Shown: positions 1 to 7,181, counted from the stretch's first letter. The stretch is DNA of 10,626 bases from Candidatus Nomurabacteria bacterium (GCA_023267515.1 JAHFNF010000006.1:8190-18815); one strand, 5' to 3'. The notes: generated from the sequence alone by a model not told the origin. A program made the numbers and translations.

Positions 1-120
1 ATTTATCCCCATACCGACTCGTATTATTTTATTGGTCCAAATAGTAATACATATATAAAATGGGTTTTGAGTAATTTCCCCGATTTTATAGTAAAAATCC
101 CTTGGAACGCTTTTGGTTAG
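1..120 (+). CDS. C-terminal fragment of a DUF3750-like protein (5' end outside window)
   Basis: Frame 1 is open from the first base to a TAG at 118-120, giving 39 residues that begin IYPHTDSYYFIGPNSNTY and end in PWNAFG. The segment with GPNSNTY, then a WVL helix, then a short P-x-NA-x-G stretch resembles, from memory, the conserved C-terminal part of DUF3750 proteins (a GPNSNTF motif followed by a proline-led xAIG motif). The function of that family is not established. The gene is convergent with miaA and their stop codons overlap: the four bases TTAG at 117-120 hold the TAA of miaA on the minus strand and the TAG of this gene on the plus strand. Only the tail is visible, so domain composition, start and membrane segments cannot be judged. 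The open frame and motif make a real gene likely; the family name is less certain. Confidence 0.55.
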   Translation: MYPHTDSYYFIGPNSNTYIKWVLSNFPDFIVKIPWNAFG

Positions 121-1013
121 ACTCCTAAAAATTTCTTTACCTCTTTTTTAATATCTTTATAAGTGCCGAGGGATGGATCAAACCATTTTATTTCTGGGTC
201 ACGTTTGAACCAAGTCATCTGGCGCTTGGCATACTGCCAATTGCCCAAGAATTGTTTTTCAATCATCTCCTTCTCGTTCATTTTCCTTTGCAGGTAGAGC
301 GCTACATATCGCTGATCAAAGCCGAGCTCCATAAACCTCTTCCACGGTACTCCGCGCGCTCGGAGAGCATGAAGTTCCACTGCCATCCCGCCCCTAATGC
401 GCTTCCGTAGCCCATTTTTTATTTTTCTCTTCAATTTTTTCTCTGGTAGTTTTAGACCGATTTTTAAGAATTCATAACTTAGCGGCTTGGATTCTAGGCG
501 GGGGACTTTGCCCAAGTATTTTGCTATCTCAATCGCTCTAATCAGACGGACTTTATTGTTTTTATCTATCGTTTTTGCTCTGCTCGGGTCTAATTTTTTT
601 AGGACAACAAACAATGCAGATGCCCCCTTTGTCACTAGTTGCTTGCGCAGTTTTTTATTTGGTGGCACTTTTGGTAGGATTAAATTTTTAGTGACAGCGT
701 CAATATAAAAACCTGTGCCACCGGCAATAATTGGCACTTTTTTCCGAGCTAGAATTTCTTTTATTTTTCTATCGGCCATTTTTTTATACTGGGCCACCGT
801 AAATTGTTTTTTTGGATTGGCGACATCAAGCAAATGATGTGGCACCCCCCGCATTTCCTTGTTCGTTATTTTTGCCGTGCCGATATCAAGGCCTTTGTAG
901 ACTTGGCGAGAGTCAGCAGAAATGACCTCTCCTTTAAATTGGCGAGCCAGCTTCACAGCAAGAGCGCTCTTGCCGGAAGTAGTTTGCCCTAAAATGACAA
1001 TAATTTTTTGCAT
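117..1013 (-). CDS. miaA: tRNA dimethylallyltransferase MiaA
   Basis: MiaA transfers a dimethylallyl group from DMAPP to N6 of A37 in tRNAs that read codons beginning with U, which steadies codon-anticodon pairing in the cytoplasm. The 298-residue length is normal. Visible motifs: P-loop GQTTSGKS at residues 9-16 (usual form GPTxxGKS, so proline is replaced by glutamine), the substrate-binding block DSRQVYKGLDIGTAK at 34-48 with catalytic-region Asp34, HHLLD at 59-63, GGTGFYI at 98-104, and the C-terminal block QYAKRQMTWFKRD. The start is 7 bases after the murA stop with no Shine-Dalgarno sequence, so it is probably co-transcribed and perhaps translationally coupled with murA. It is the last gene of the tRNA-Leu/murA/miaA unit. 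The tRNA heading that unit has A36-A37-A38, the MiaA recognition signature. Identification is secure. Confidence 0.96.
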   Translation of the reverse strand: MQKIIVILGQTTSGKSALAVKLARQFKGEVISADSRQVYKGLDIGTAKITNKEMRGVPHHLLDVANPKKQFTVAQYKKMADRKIKEILARKKVPIIAGGTGFYIDAVTKNLILPKVPPNKKLRKQLVTKGASALFVVLKKLDPSRAKTIDKNNKVRLIRAIEIAKYLGKVPRLESKPLSYEFLKIGLKLPEKKLKRKIKNGLRKRIRGGMAVELHALRARGVPWKRFMELGFDQRYVALYLQRKMNEKEMIEKQFLGNWQYAKRQMTWFKRDPEIKWFDPSLGTYKDIKKEVKKFLGV

Positions 1014-1020
1014 TTTACTT

Positions 1021-2337
1021 CTAAGTGGATCTTATTTTTGCTCCGATACTTCTAAATCTTTTTACGATATCTTCATATCCACGGTTTATCATATACACAT
1101 TACGTAGTAGTGATTTGCCAGGGGCAGCCAGCATAGCGAGCATAATGATGACGGATGGGCGGAGCGCCGGTGGGCAAATTATCTCTGTACCTTTGAGCGG
1201 TGTAGGTCCTTGGATGAAGACCCTATGCGGATCGGCCAAGGTTATGCTTGCCCCCAGCCTATTGAGCTCAGTAAAATAAATTGCCCGGTTTTCCCACATC
1301 CAATCGTGGATCATCGTTATTCCTTTCGCTTGCGTTGCTATCGGAACAAAAAATGGCAGATTATCTGAATTTATACCCGGGTATGGCAAGGCGTGGATTT
1401 TGTCCTTTAGGGCGCGAAGTTTTGAAGGGAGTATTATAAGATCTACAAGCTTTGTGTGGCCATTCTTAGAAAAGTAATTTTTTGTCTTTTTATACTTAAG
1501 ACCCATAGCGCGAAGTTTTAGGAGCTCAAGCCGTAGGAATTCTATCGGCGCGCGAGTAATTTCTAGTTTTGAGTTTGTCACAATAGCCGCAGAAATAAAC
1601 ATCATTGATTCAATTGGGTCTTCGCTGTTGTAGTATTCTATCTTCCTGCTGATTTTTGGAATACCTTTGACAGTGAGGGTACTACTGCCAACGCCTTCTA
1701 TTTCTACCCCGAGCTTTTGCAAAAAGAAGCAAACTTCTTGCACTTGATAATTTGGCGGAACAAAACTAATAGTCGTCTTACCTGGTATTTGCGAAGCCAG
1801 GAAGAGGGCATTAATCGCGCCCATATCGCTCGCCTCATAAAGCGTAAAGTCGGCGGGGTGCAATTTATTGTTTGAAACTAAATATTCGTTCTCCAAGGTT
1901 TTAACTTTCAGACCCATATTTAGGAATGCATATCGGTGAGCGCTGATTGTCCTTTTTCCCATATTACATCCGCCTGAGTGAGGCAAGCGGAAGTTTCTTA
2001 TTTTTCCTCCGAGAATACCCATAAGGTAAAGACTGACGCGAATTTTTTTCGCAACTTCGCTGTTTATTTTCTCCAATTTATATATTTTGGGCGGTTTAAT
2101 TTTTACCGTGCTTTTGTTAGTCCATTTTATTGAAACGCCTATACTAGATAAAAGTTCGATCATACGGAAAACTTCCTCAATTCTTGGTATGCCGTGAAGG
2201 GTAGTCACACCACTATTTAAAAGCGCTGCCGGCAAAAGAGCGATAGCGCCGTTCTTGGAGGTATTTGTAGAAATTGAGCCGTGTAGCTTGTGCCCGCCTT
2301 CTATTTCAAAATTATCTGTGCCGTTTCTTTTTTTCAT
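1021..2337 (-). CDS. murA: UDP-N-acetylglucosamine 1-carboxyvinyltransferase (MurA-like, divergent)
   Basis: An EPSP-synthase-fold enzyme of 438 residues. MurA adds enolpyruvate from PEP to UDP-GlcNAc, the first committed step of peptidoglycan synthesis. Conserved features by comparison with E. coli MurA: Lys28-Asn29 in SKNGAIALLPAALL (E. coli K22-N23), Arg100 in KKIRVSLY (R91), catalytic Cys124 in SGGCNMGKR (C115), Arg129 (R120), Asp325 in PGINSDNLP (D305), the ENRAIYFTELNRLGA block at 349-363, Arg393 in ALRPS (R397), and MINRGYEDI near the end. The loop after the catalytic cysteine reads GKRTISAH instead of the usual GxRPVDLH, so this is a divergent member, possibly a second MurA paralogue. 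Cysteine in the loop predicts fosfomycin sensitivity of this enzyme. The ATG lies 5 bases after the 3' end of tRNA-Leu; miaA follows 7 bases after its TAG stop. Confidence 0.88.
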   Translation of the reverse strand: MKKRNGTDNFEIEGGHKLHGSISTNTSKNGAIALLPAALLNSGVTTLHGIPRIEEVFRMIELLSSIGVSIKWTNKSTVKIKPPKIYKLEKINSEVAKKIRVSLYLMGILGGKIRNFRLPHSGGCNMGKRTISAHRYAFLNMGLKVKTLENEYLVSNNKLHPADFTLYEASDMGAINALFLASQIPGKTTISFVPPNYQVQEVCFFLQKLGVEIEGVGSSTLTVKGIPKISRKIEYYNSEDPIESMMFISAAIVTNSKLEITRAPIEFLRLELLKLRAMGLKYKKTKNYFSKNGHTKLVDLIILPSKLRALKDKIHALPYPGINSDNLPFFVPIATQAKGITMIHDWMWENRAIYFTELNRLGASITLADPHRVFIQGPTPLKGTEIICPPALRPSVIIMLAMLAAPGKSLLRNVYMINRGYEDIVKRFRSIGAKIRST

Positions 2338-2342
2338 ATATG

Positions 2343-2426
2343 TGCCGCGGGAGAGAATTGAACTCTCATGGGGTTGCCCCCGAACGATTTTGAGTCGTTT
2401 GCGTCTACCAATTCCGCCACCGCGGC
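2343..2426 (-). tRNA. tRNA-Leu (anticodon CAA)
   Basis: Folded by hand on the minus strand: acceptor stem GCCGCGG (2426-2420) with CCGCGGC (2350-2344) and discriminator A at 2343; D stem GCG/CGC with loop GAATTGGTAGA; anticodon stem AACGA/TCGTT with loop CTCAAAA, anticodon CAA at 2392-2390; long class II variable arm of 15 bases with stem GGGG/CCCC closed by a GCAA tetraloop; T stem GAGAG/CTCTC with loop TTCAATT. Total 84 bases. A class II arm with anticodon CAA and discriminator A is leucine, reading UUG. CCA is not encoded (the next bases are CAT), so nucleotidyltransferase must add it. A36-A37-A38 makes it an expected MiaA substrate. It leads the murA-miaA unit. Confidence 0.97.
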
Positions 2427-2435
2427 GTGATTAGA

Positions 2436-2464
2436 ATATTACTTGAATTTTCACTAAAAATCAA
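2436..2464 (-). promoter_or_regulatory. Predicted sigma70-type promoter for tRNA-Leu/murA/miaA
   Basis: On the minus strand: -35 TTGATT (2464-2459), a 17-base spacer, and -10 TAATAT (2441-2436). The expected start near 2429 is 3 bases upstream of the mature tRNA 5' end. The element overlaps almost completely with the divergent parB promoter. Spacing is optimal and both hexamers are close to consensus. No start site has been measured. Confidence 0.7.
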
Positions 2465-2471
2465 TTACAAT
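2443..2471 (+). promoter_or_regulatory. Predicted sigma70-type promoter for parB (leaderless)
   Basis: -35 TTGAAT (2443-2448), 17-base spacer, -10 TACAAT (2466-2471). A start 7 bases past the -10 falls on 2478, the A of the parB ATG, so the message is predicted to be leaderless. No Shine-Dalgarno sequence is present, in agreement. The hexamers sit inside the spacer region of the opposite-strand tRNA-Leu promoter. Confidence 0.72.
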
Positions 2472-2477
2472 TTAGCA

Positions 2478-3461
2478 ATGTCCAACTTGTATTCCAATTC
2501 TATTTTTTGGGTTGATACCGATAAAATAAAACCAAATCCATACCAACCCCGCCGAGAATTTGATGAGGCGCGTCTTCGCGACTTGGCAGATTCAATCCGC
2601 CAATACGGGGTGCTCCAACCCCTCGTCCTTTCTCGTCTTGAAGTAGAAAAAGATGACGGCGGGCTGTTAACAGAATATGAATTGATTGCCGGCGAGCGCC
2701 GTCTACGCGCCGCTCGCCTCGCCAGCGTCTCCCAGGTGCCGGCTATCATCCGCGTAGGGGATACTTCAATGATGAAATTAGAGCTCGCCATTATTGAAAA
2801 CTTACAAAGAGAGGATTTAAATGCCGTGGACCGAGCGCGGGCCTTTTTTCGGTTGATTGAAGAGTTTAAATTCACTCACGCGCAGGTGGGGCAGAAAATC
2901 GGCAAGAGCCGAGAGCACGTTTCAAATACTTTACGTTTACTATCCTTGCCGGAAGAGGTGCTCAACGCTTTGTCCCTTGGGAAAATCTCCGAAGGGCACA
3001 CTCGGCCAATACTTATGCTTGCGGATAGACCCGAAGAGCAAATAGTGCTTTTTAAAGAGATATTATACAAGAAAATGACGGTGCGGGAAGCAGAGCGTAT
3101 CGCTCGCAAGATCGCTTATGATCGGGTCCGCAAAAAGGAATATATGCCAGACCCAGAGATCACGGATTTGGAAGAAGAGTTTCAAGAGAAACTCGGCACC
3201 CGGGTGCATATAGAAAAAAAAGAGAGCGGTGGGCAGATAAAAATAGATTACTTTTCTGCAGATGACCTGAGGAGTATTCTAGAAATGCTCGGCAAAGGAG
3301 AGGTTAAAAAAGAAGCCACGGAGATGATGGAGAATTTTATTTCAAAAAATGAGATAGATGCTGTGGATACAGTAGAAAATCCTGTTGATGATCGGACGCC
3401 GGAGGAGACAAAGAAAGAAGATGATACCGAGCTTTACGATATCTCAAATTTTAGCGTTTAA
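2478..3461 (+). CDS. parB: ParB/Spo0J-family chromosome partitioning protein
   Basis: A 327-residue protein that binds parS sites and spreads as a CTP-dependent clamp to help segregate the chromosome. Visible: N-terminal ParB domain with IKPNPYQPRREFDE at 17-30 and LADSIRQYGVLQPLVL at 36-51; the CTP-binding GERRLRAAR motif at 72-80; ENLQREDLNAVDRARAF at 107-123; helix-turn-helix around 133-153 (THAQVGQKIGKSREHVSN); and a C-terminal dimerisation-like segment at about 230-271 with LGTRV and DYFSADDLRSILEML. An acidic, probably flexible tail covers about 290-327. A GTG at 2427 would add 17 residues but lies against the tRNA gene and ahead of the predicted transcription start, so ATG 2478 is preferred. 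No parA or parS-like palindrome was seen nearby. The 3' end overlaps the RSH gene by 11 bases. Confidence 0.94.
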   Translation: MSNLYSNSIFWVDTDKIKPNPYQPRREFDEARLRDLADSIRQYGVLQPLVLSRLEVEKDDGGLLTEYELIAGERRLRAARLASVSQVPAIIRVGDTSMMKLELAIIENLQREDLNAVDRARAFFRLIEEFKFTHAQVGQKIGKSREHVSNTLRLLSLPEEVLNALSLGKISEGHTRPILMLADRPEEQIVLFKEILYKKMTVREAERIARKIAYDRVRKKEYMPDPEITDLEEEFQEKLGTRVHIEKKESGGQIKIDYFSADDLRSILEMLGKGEVKKEATEMMENFISKNEIDAVDTVENPVDDRTPEETKKEDDTELYDISNFSV

Positions 3462-4926
3462 AACCACCGAATGATTTAAGGCGGGATAGTAAACTATTTT
3501 TTTCCAAGTACGCTCGGATGTGTTTTCTGGCTAGTGTTGTTTTCGCGTAATCTATCCATTTACTGGTAGGATGGGCTGTTTCTTTTGTAGCTATTTCTAC
3601 AATGTCGCTGTTTTTCAGCTTTACTGAAAGGGGAGACATTTTACCGTTTATCTTTGCTGAAAAAACATGGTCGCCTATATCCGAGTGGATTAAATAAGCG
3701 AAATCTATCGGGCTGGAATCCTCTGGCAAGTCCACCACATCTCCCTCAGGAGTAAAAATAAAGATCCTATCGTTGAAGAAATCTCTTTTTAAATGTTCAA
3801 TGAATTTTTTTGGTTTTGTCACCACTGTCTTTAAATCTTTTAGCTCCTCAATCCATTCAAACTTTGATTTATCGTCTTTTGCTTTTTTGTGACCGTGCTC
3901 TTTATAGGCAAAGTGCGCCGCGATACCGTAGGCAGCTTCGGCATGCATTTCCTCCGTTCTAATTTGAATTTCGGCTATACCGCCTAAACCAGTGAAAATA
4001 CTAGTGTGGAGTGAGCGGTAGCCATTCGGCTTTGGTATCGCTATATAGTCTTTTATTCTACCTGGTACAGGTTTCCAGATAGAGTGAATAATCCCCAAGA
4101 TTCTATAACAATTCTCCACTGTATCTACCACGATCCGGAGCGCGACAATATCGTTCACCCTATCAAGCTCCATATTATATTTCAACAGTTTTTTGTAGAG
4201 GCTGTATTTGTGTTTTAAACGATAATCAATTTCTATCACCTTGATTTTATTTTTCTTCAACTCACGCTCAAGCTCTGCTTTTACTTCGTCCAGTTGTTTT
4301 TGGTAGGAATCCTTTTTTTCCTTCATTATTTCTTCAATTTGAGCGTATTCTTTTGGGTAAGCATAAGGAAAAGCGGCGTCTTCAATTTCGCCTTTTAATT
4401 TTCCCATACCGAGGCGGTTGGCTAGCGGGGCGAACACCTCAATAGATTCAATAGCGATTCTTTTTCTTTTATCCTCCCGCACGTGTTCTAGTGTTCGCAG
4501 ATTGTGCAAGCGATCAGCCAGCTTGATAATAACTACTCGCAAATCGTTGGCCATGGCCACAAAAAATTTTCGCAAACTCTCTACGTGGCGCTCATGGCCC
4601 TGATACTTCAATTTACCAAGTTTTGTCACCCCTTTTACTAAAAATAAAATTTCTTTTCCAAATTCTTTTTCCAGGGTTTTTTCCGTTACATTCGCGTCTT
4701 CCAACACGTCGTGCAATAATCCTGCGGATATAGTCTGCGCATCCATCCCGAGGCGAGTGAGGTTTTTCGCGGTCTCAAAAGGGTGAATAAAATATGGTTC
4801 TCCACTTTTTCGCAATTGCCCTTGGTGTGCATGTTCTGAGAAAGTATAAGCTTTCCCAATAAGCTCACGCTCTTCCGGCTTAAATTTACCATCTAAGGCG
4901 AATATTTCCTTTATATCGGTCGGCAT
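3451..4926 (-). CDS. Bifunctional-type RelA/SpoT homologue (RSH), short form without ACT domain
   Basis: RSH enzymes make and hydrolyse (p)ppGpp, the stringent-response alarmone. Order of domains in 491 residues: HD hydrolase, about 25-175, with HAHQGQLRKSGEPYFIHP, the metal-binding LLHDVLED at 70-77 and KLADRLHNLRT at 135-145; synthetase, about 230-345, with YRLKHKYSLYKK, the GRIKDYIAIPKPNGYRSLHT block and EIQIRT at 319-324; TGS, about 385-447 (FTPEGDVVDLP). The protein ends soon after TGS, so the helical, zinc-finger and ACT parts of full-length (~730 residue) RelA/SpoT are missing. The HD residues are intact and R-I-K-D (290-293) is the RXKD type associated with bifunctional enzymes. The usual glycine of the GRxKH motif is Tyr235, which may lower synthesis. 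It has its own promoter in the 19-base gap behind topA. Confidence 0.93.
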   Translation of the reverse strand: MPTDIKEIFALDGKFKPEERELIGKAYTFSEHAHQGQLRKSGEPYFIHPFETAKNLTRLGMDAQTISAGLLHDVLEDANVTEKTLEKEFGKEILFLVKGVTKLGKLKYQGHERHVESLRKFFVAMANDLRVVIIKLADRLHNLRTLEHVREDKRKRIAIESIEVFAPLANRLGMGKLKGEIEDAAFPYAYPKEYAQIEEIMKEKKDSYQKQLDEVKAELERELKKNKIKVIEIDYRLKHKYSLYKKLLKYNMELDRVNDIVALRIVVDTVENCYRILGIIHSIWKPVPGRIKDYIAIPKPNGYRSLHTSIFTGLGGIAEIQIRTEEMHAEAAYGIAAHFAYKEHGHKKAKDDKSKFEWIEELKDLKTVVTKPKKFIEHLKRDFFNDRIFIFTPEGDVVDLPEDSSPIDFAYLIHSDIGDHVFSAKINGKMSPLSVKLKNSDIVEIATKETAHPTSKWIDYAKTTLARKHIRAYLEKNSLLSRLKSFGGFKR

Positions 4927-4932
4927 TCCGAT

Positions 4933-4961
4933 ATTATAGCACTTTTTATTTTACTAATTTA
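4933..4961 (-). promoter_or_regulatory. Predicted extended -10 promoter for the RSH gene (leaderless)
   Basis: On the minus strand, a perfect TATAAT at 4938-4933 is preceded by TGC (4941-4939), giving the extended -10 form TGnTATAAT. The -35 position at 17-base spacing is TAAATT (4961-4956), a weak match that lies in the last codons of topA. Six bases separate the -10 from the ATG, so the expected start is 4926, the A of the start codon. Confidence 0.72.
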
Positions 4962-7171
4962 TGGGGATTATGATTGGGACAACTTTTATTACTGCATCTC
5001 TCCGGAATAGTCTTTGTACCTTCCATCATAAGAGACCCACACAGATCGCAATTTCGGCCGGTTGGTTTGGCCTTAATAGCGTTTTTACAATCCGGATAAT
5101 TTGAGCAAGAGTAGAAAATACCAAAGCGTCCACGGCGCTCCATCATTTTGCCTTTCCCGCAAGTAGGACAGGTGACATCCGTCATTTTTCTTTTCATTTC
5201 CTCTTCATCTTGTTTGATGAATTTACATTTTGGATACCGTGAGCAGGAAATAAAGGTGCCAAAGCGCCCTTCTCGGACGACGAGTTTGCCTCCGCCGGAC
5301 TTTCCCTTTTTCTCTCCGCAAAGCGGACACATTTCCCCGGTTTCTTTTGGTCCGGCCATTTCGGTGCCGTCTAATTTTAATGCGCCATCGCATTCTGGGT
5401 ATTTGGAACAAGAATAAAATTTTCCATTCTTTGATAATTTAATTATCATTTTACTTCCACATTTTGGGCATTTCATATCATCTGGCGCATCGCCCAAGTT
5501 TGTGGCTTTTTCCAACTTTTCTTTTGATTTTATTTCTTTTGAGAATGGACCGTAGAATTCTTTCAGGGTTTTAGTGTAGTCTCGCTCACCGCGGGAGATT
5601 TCATCCAATTCGTCTTCCATCTCGGCCGTGAAAGTATCTGAAATATAGTTTGCAAAGTTCTTTTCCAAAAAGTCAGACACGACTTCGCCCACATCCGTAG
5701 GGAAAAGAGTTCGGCCTTCCTTGCGTACGTATTCTCTGTCTTCCAATGTCCTCATTATAGAAGCATAAGTGGAGGGTCGGCCGATACCGCGGGCTTCCAA
5801 TTCTTTTACGAGGCCGGCTTCGGTGTATCGGCTCGGTGGTTGGGTTTCCTTAGCGATACTATTTAAATCTATAAGTGTTAGCTTTTCACCTTTTTTTACC
5901 TCTGGGAGCTCTACATCTTCTCCGCGCGCGTCTTGGTCTACTTTTAGCCAGCCTGGGAATAATACTCGAGAACCGGTGGCGTTGAAGTCAGGAATTTTTT
6001 CACTGTCCTTCAAGTTAGCAGAGACTTTTGTTTTTAATAATTTTGCGTCTGACATTTGGGAAGAAATTGCTCGTTCCCAGATAAGTTTGTAAAGGCGAAC
6101 TTGCTCATCATTAGCGCCTTCGGACAAATTGTCTATGTGCGTAGGGCGGATGGCTTCGTGTGCCTCCTGTGCATTTTTGCTTTTTGTCTTATATATATGG
6201 GCTTCGGCATATTCCTTGCCGTATTTTTTTTCTATGAGTGCGAGTATTTGTGCTTGGGCAGCTGCGCCTAGATTGGTAGAGTCCGTACGCATATATGTGA
6301 TATGTCCGGCTTCGTAAAGTTTCTGAGCGACTTGCATGGTGCGTGATGGGGAGAAACCGAGACGCGAGCTGGCAGTCTGCTGCAACGTTGAGGTCGTAAA
6401 CGGCGCGCGCGGTACGCGCTTTTGTTCGCTTTCTTTCACATCTTTTATAATCCACTCGCCAGCTTTGCCTGCTGCCAAAATATTTCCCACTACTTTTTCA
6501 TCTCTTGGTTCTTCGGCACAAGTGAGCGTAATTTTTTCCTTCTTTTGTGTATCAAAAATTCCTTCTAACACCCAATATTTTTCCGGGATAAAAGCGCGGA
6601 TTTCTCGTTCCCGTTCCATTATTATGCGGAGCGCGGGGGATTGGACGCGTCCAGCGGAAAGGCCATAGCGTACTTTTTTCCAAATTAATCCTGAGAGGTC
6701 ATAGCCTACAAGGCGGTCCAGCACTCGGCGTGCTTCTTGGGCTTTACGCAGATTAGTATCTACTTCCCGCGGATTTTGCAAAGCCTCGCTTACGGCTTCT
6801 TTAGTAATTTCGTGAAAGGCAACGCGCTTCACCGGAGCGGTTACTTTTTTATCCGCTTTCAATAATTCCTCAATATGCCAGGCAATCGCTTCTCCTTCGC
6901 GGTCAGGGTCCGTAGCGAGCATTATTTCTTTTGCTTTTTCAGCGAGACCTTGCAATTCGTGTACGACTTTTTCTTTTCCTTTACTGATTTCGTAATGAGG
7001 AATAAAACCCCCTTCAATATCTATAGCTTTCTTATTTGATTTCGGTAAATCACGAATGTGCCCGACAGATGCGCGCACGGTAAAACGATCCGCCGCATTT
7101 CCGGAGCCATTGTCTAAATATTTTTCAATCGTCTTTGCTTTTGACGGTGATTCAACAATTAACAATTTCAT
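4946..7171 (-). CDS. topA: DNA topoisomerase I (type IA), with four C-terminal zinc ribbons
   Basis: TopA relaxes negative supercoils by passing a strand through a break held by a tyrosine link. Visible in 741 residues: N-terminal TOPRIM domain starting MKLLIVESPSKAKTIEKYL, with the metal-binding TDPDREGEAIAWHIEEL around 87-103; YGLSAGRVQSPALR at 169-182; active-site Tyr293 in HITYMRTDST; RGIGRPSTYASI at 461-472. After residue 565 there are four CxxC...C zinc ribbons: cysteines 568/571/588/594, 615/618/643/649, 668/671/689/695 and 708/711/726/731. The first three have the usual CS-x-YPxC ending, while the fourth (RCSNKSCPNHN) is of another form. The start follows from the canonical N-terminus and a promoter 10 bases upstream. 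In many bacteria topA directly follows dprA; here a Nudix and a kinase gene lie between them. Confidence 0.97.
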   Translation of the reverse strand: MKLLIVESPSKAKTIEKYLDNGSGNAADRFTVRASVGHIRDLPKSNKKAIDIEGGFIPHYEISKGKEKVVHELQGLAEKAKEIMLATDPDREGEAIAWHIEELLKADKKVTAPVKRVAFHEITKEAVSEALQNPREVDTNLRKAQEARRVLDRLVGYDLSGLIWKKVRYGLSAGRVQSPALRIIMEREREIRAFIPEKYWVLEGIFDTQKKEKITLTCAEEPRDEKVVGNILAAGKAGEWIIKDVKESEQKRVPRAPFTTSTLQQTASSRLGFSPSRTMQVAQKLYEAGHITYMRTDSTNLGAAAQAQILALIEKKYGKEYAEAHIYKTKSKNAQEAHEAIRPTHIDNLSEGANDEQVRLYKLIWERAISSQMSDAKLLKTKVSANLKDSEKIPDFNATGSRVLFPGWLKVDQDARGEDVELPEVKKGEKLTLIDLNSIAKETQPPSRYTEAGLVKELEARGIGRPSTYASIMRTLEDREYVRKEGRTLFPTDVGEVVSDFLEKNFANYISDTFTAEMEDELDEISRGERDYTKTLKEFYGPFSKEIKSKEKLEKATNLGDAPDDMKCPKCGSKMIIKLSKNGKFYSCSKYPECDGALKLDGTEMAGPKETGEMCPLCGEKKGKSGGGKLVVREGRFGTFISCSRYPKCKFIKQDEEEMKRKMTDVTCPTCGKGKMMERRGRFGIFYSCSNYPDCKNAIKAKPTGRNCDLCGSLMMEGTKTIPERCSNKSCPNHNPHKLVK

Positions 7172-7181
7172 TGTGGACTAA

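Noticed and set aside
2427..2477. GTG start for parB adding 17 residues
   Set aside because: It abuts the tRNA gene, lies upstream of the predicted transcription start, and the extra residues do not look like a ParB N-terminus.
4946..5470. Possible tandem repeat at the topA 3' end
   Set aside because: The similarity comes from four related zinc ribbons in the protein; spacing and DNA sequence differ, so it is domain repetition and not a recent DNA repeat.
5148..6668. Several plus-strand open frames of 60-110 codons opposite topA
   Set aside because: All are antisense to conserved TopA domains, including the zinc ribbons whose repeated cysteine codons create the apparent pattern.
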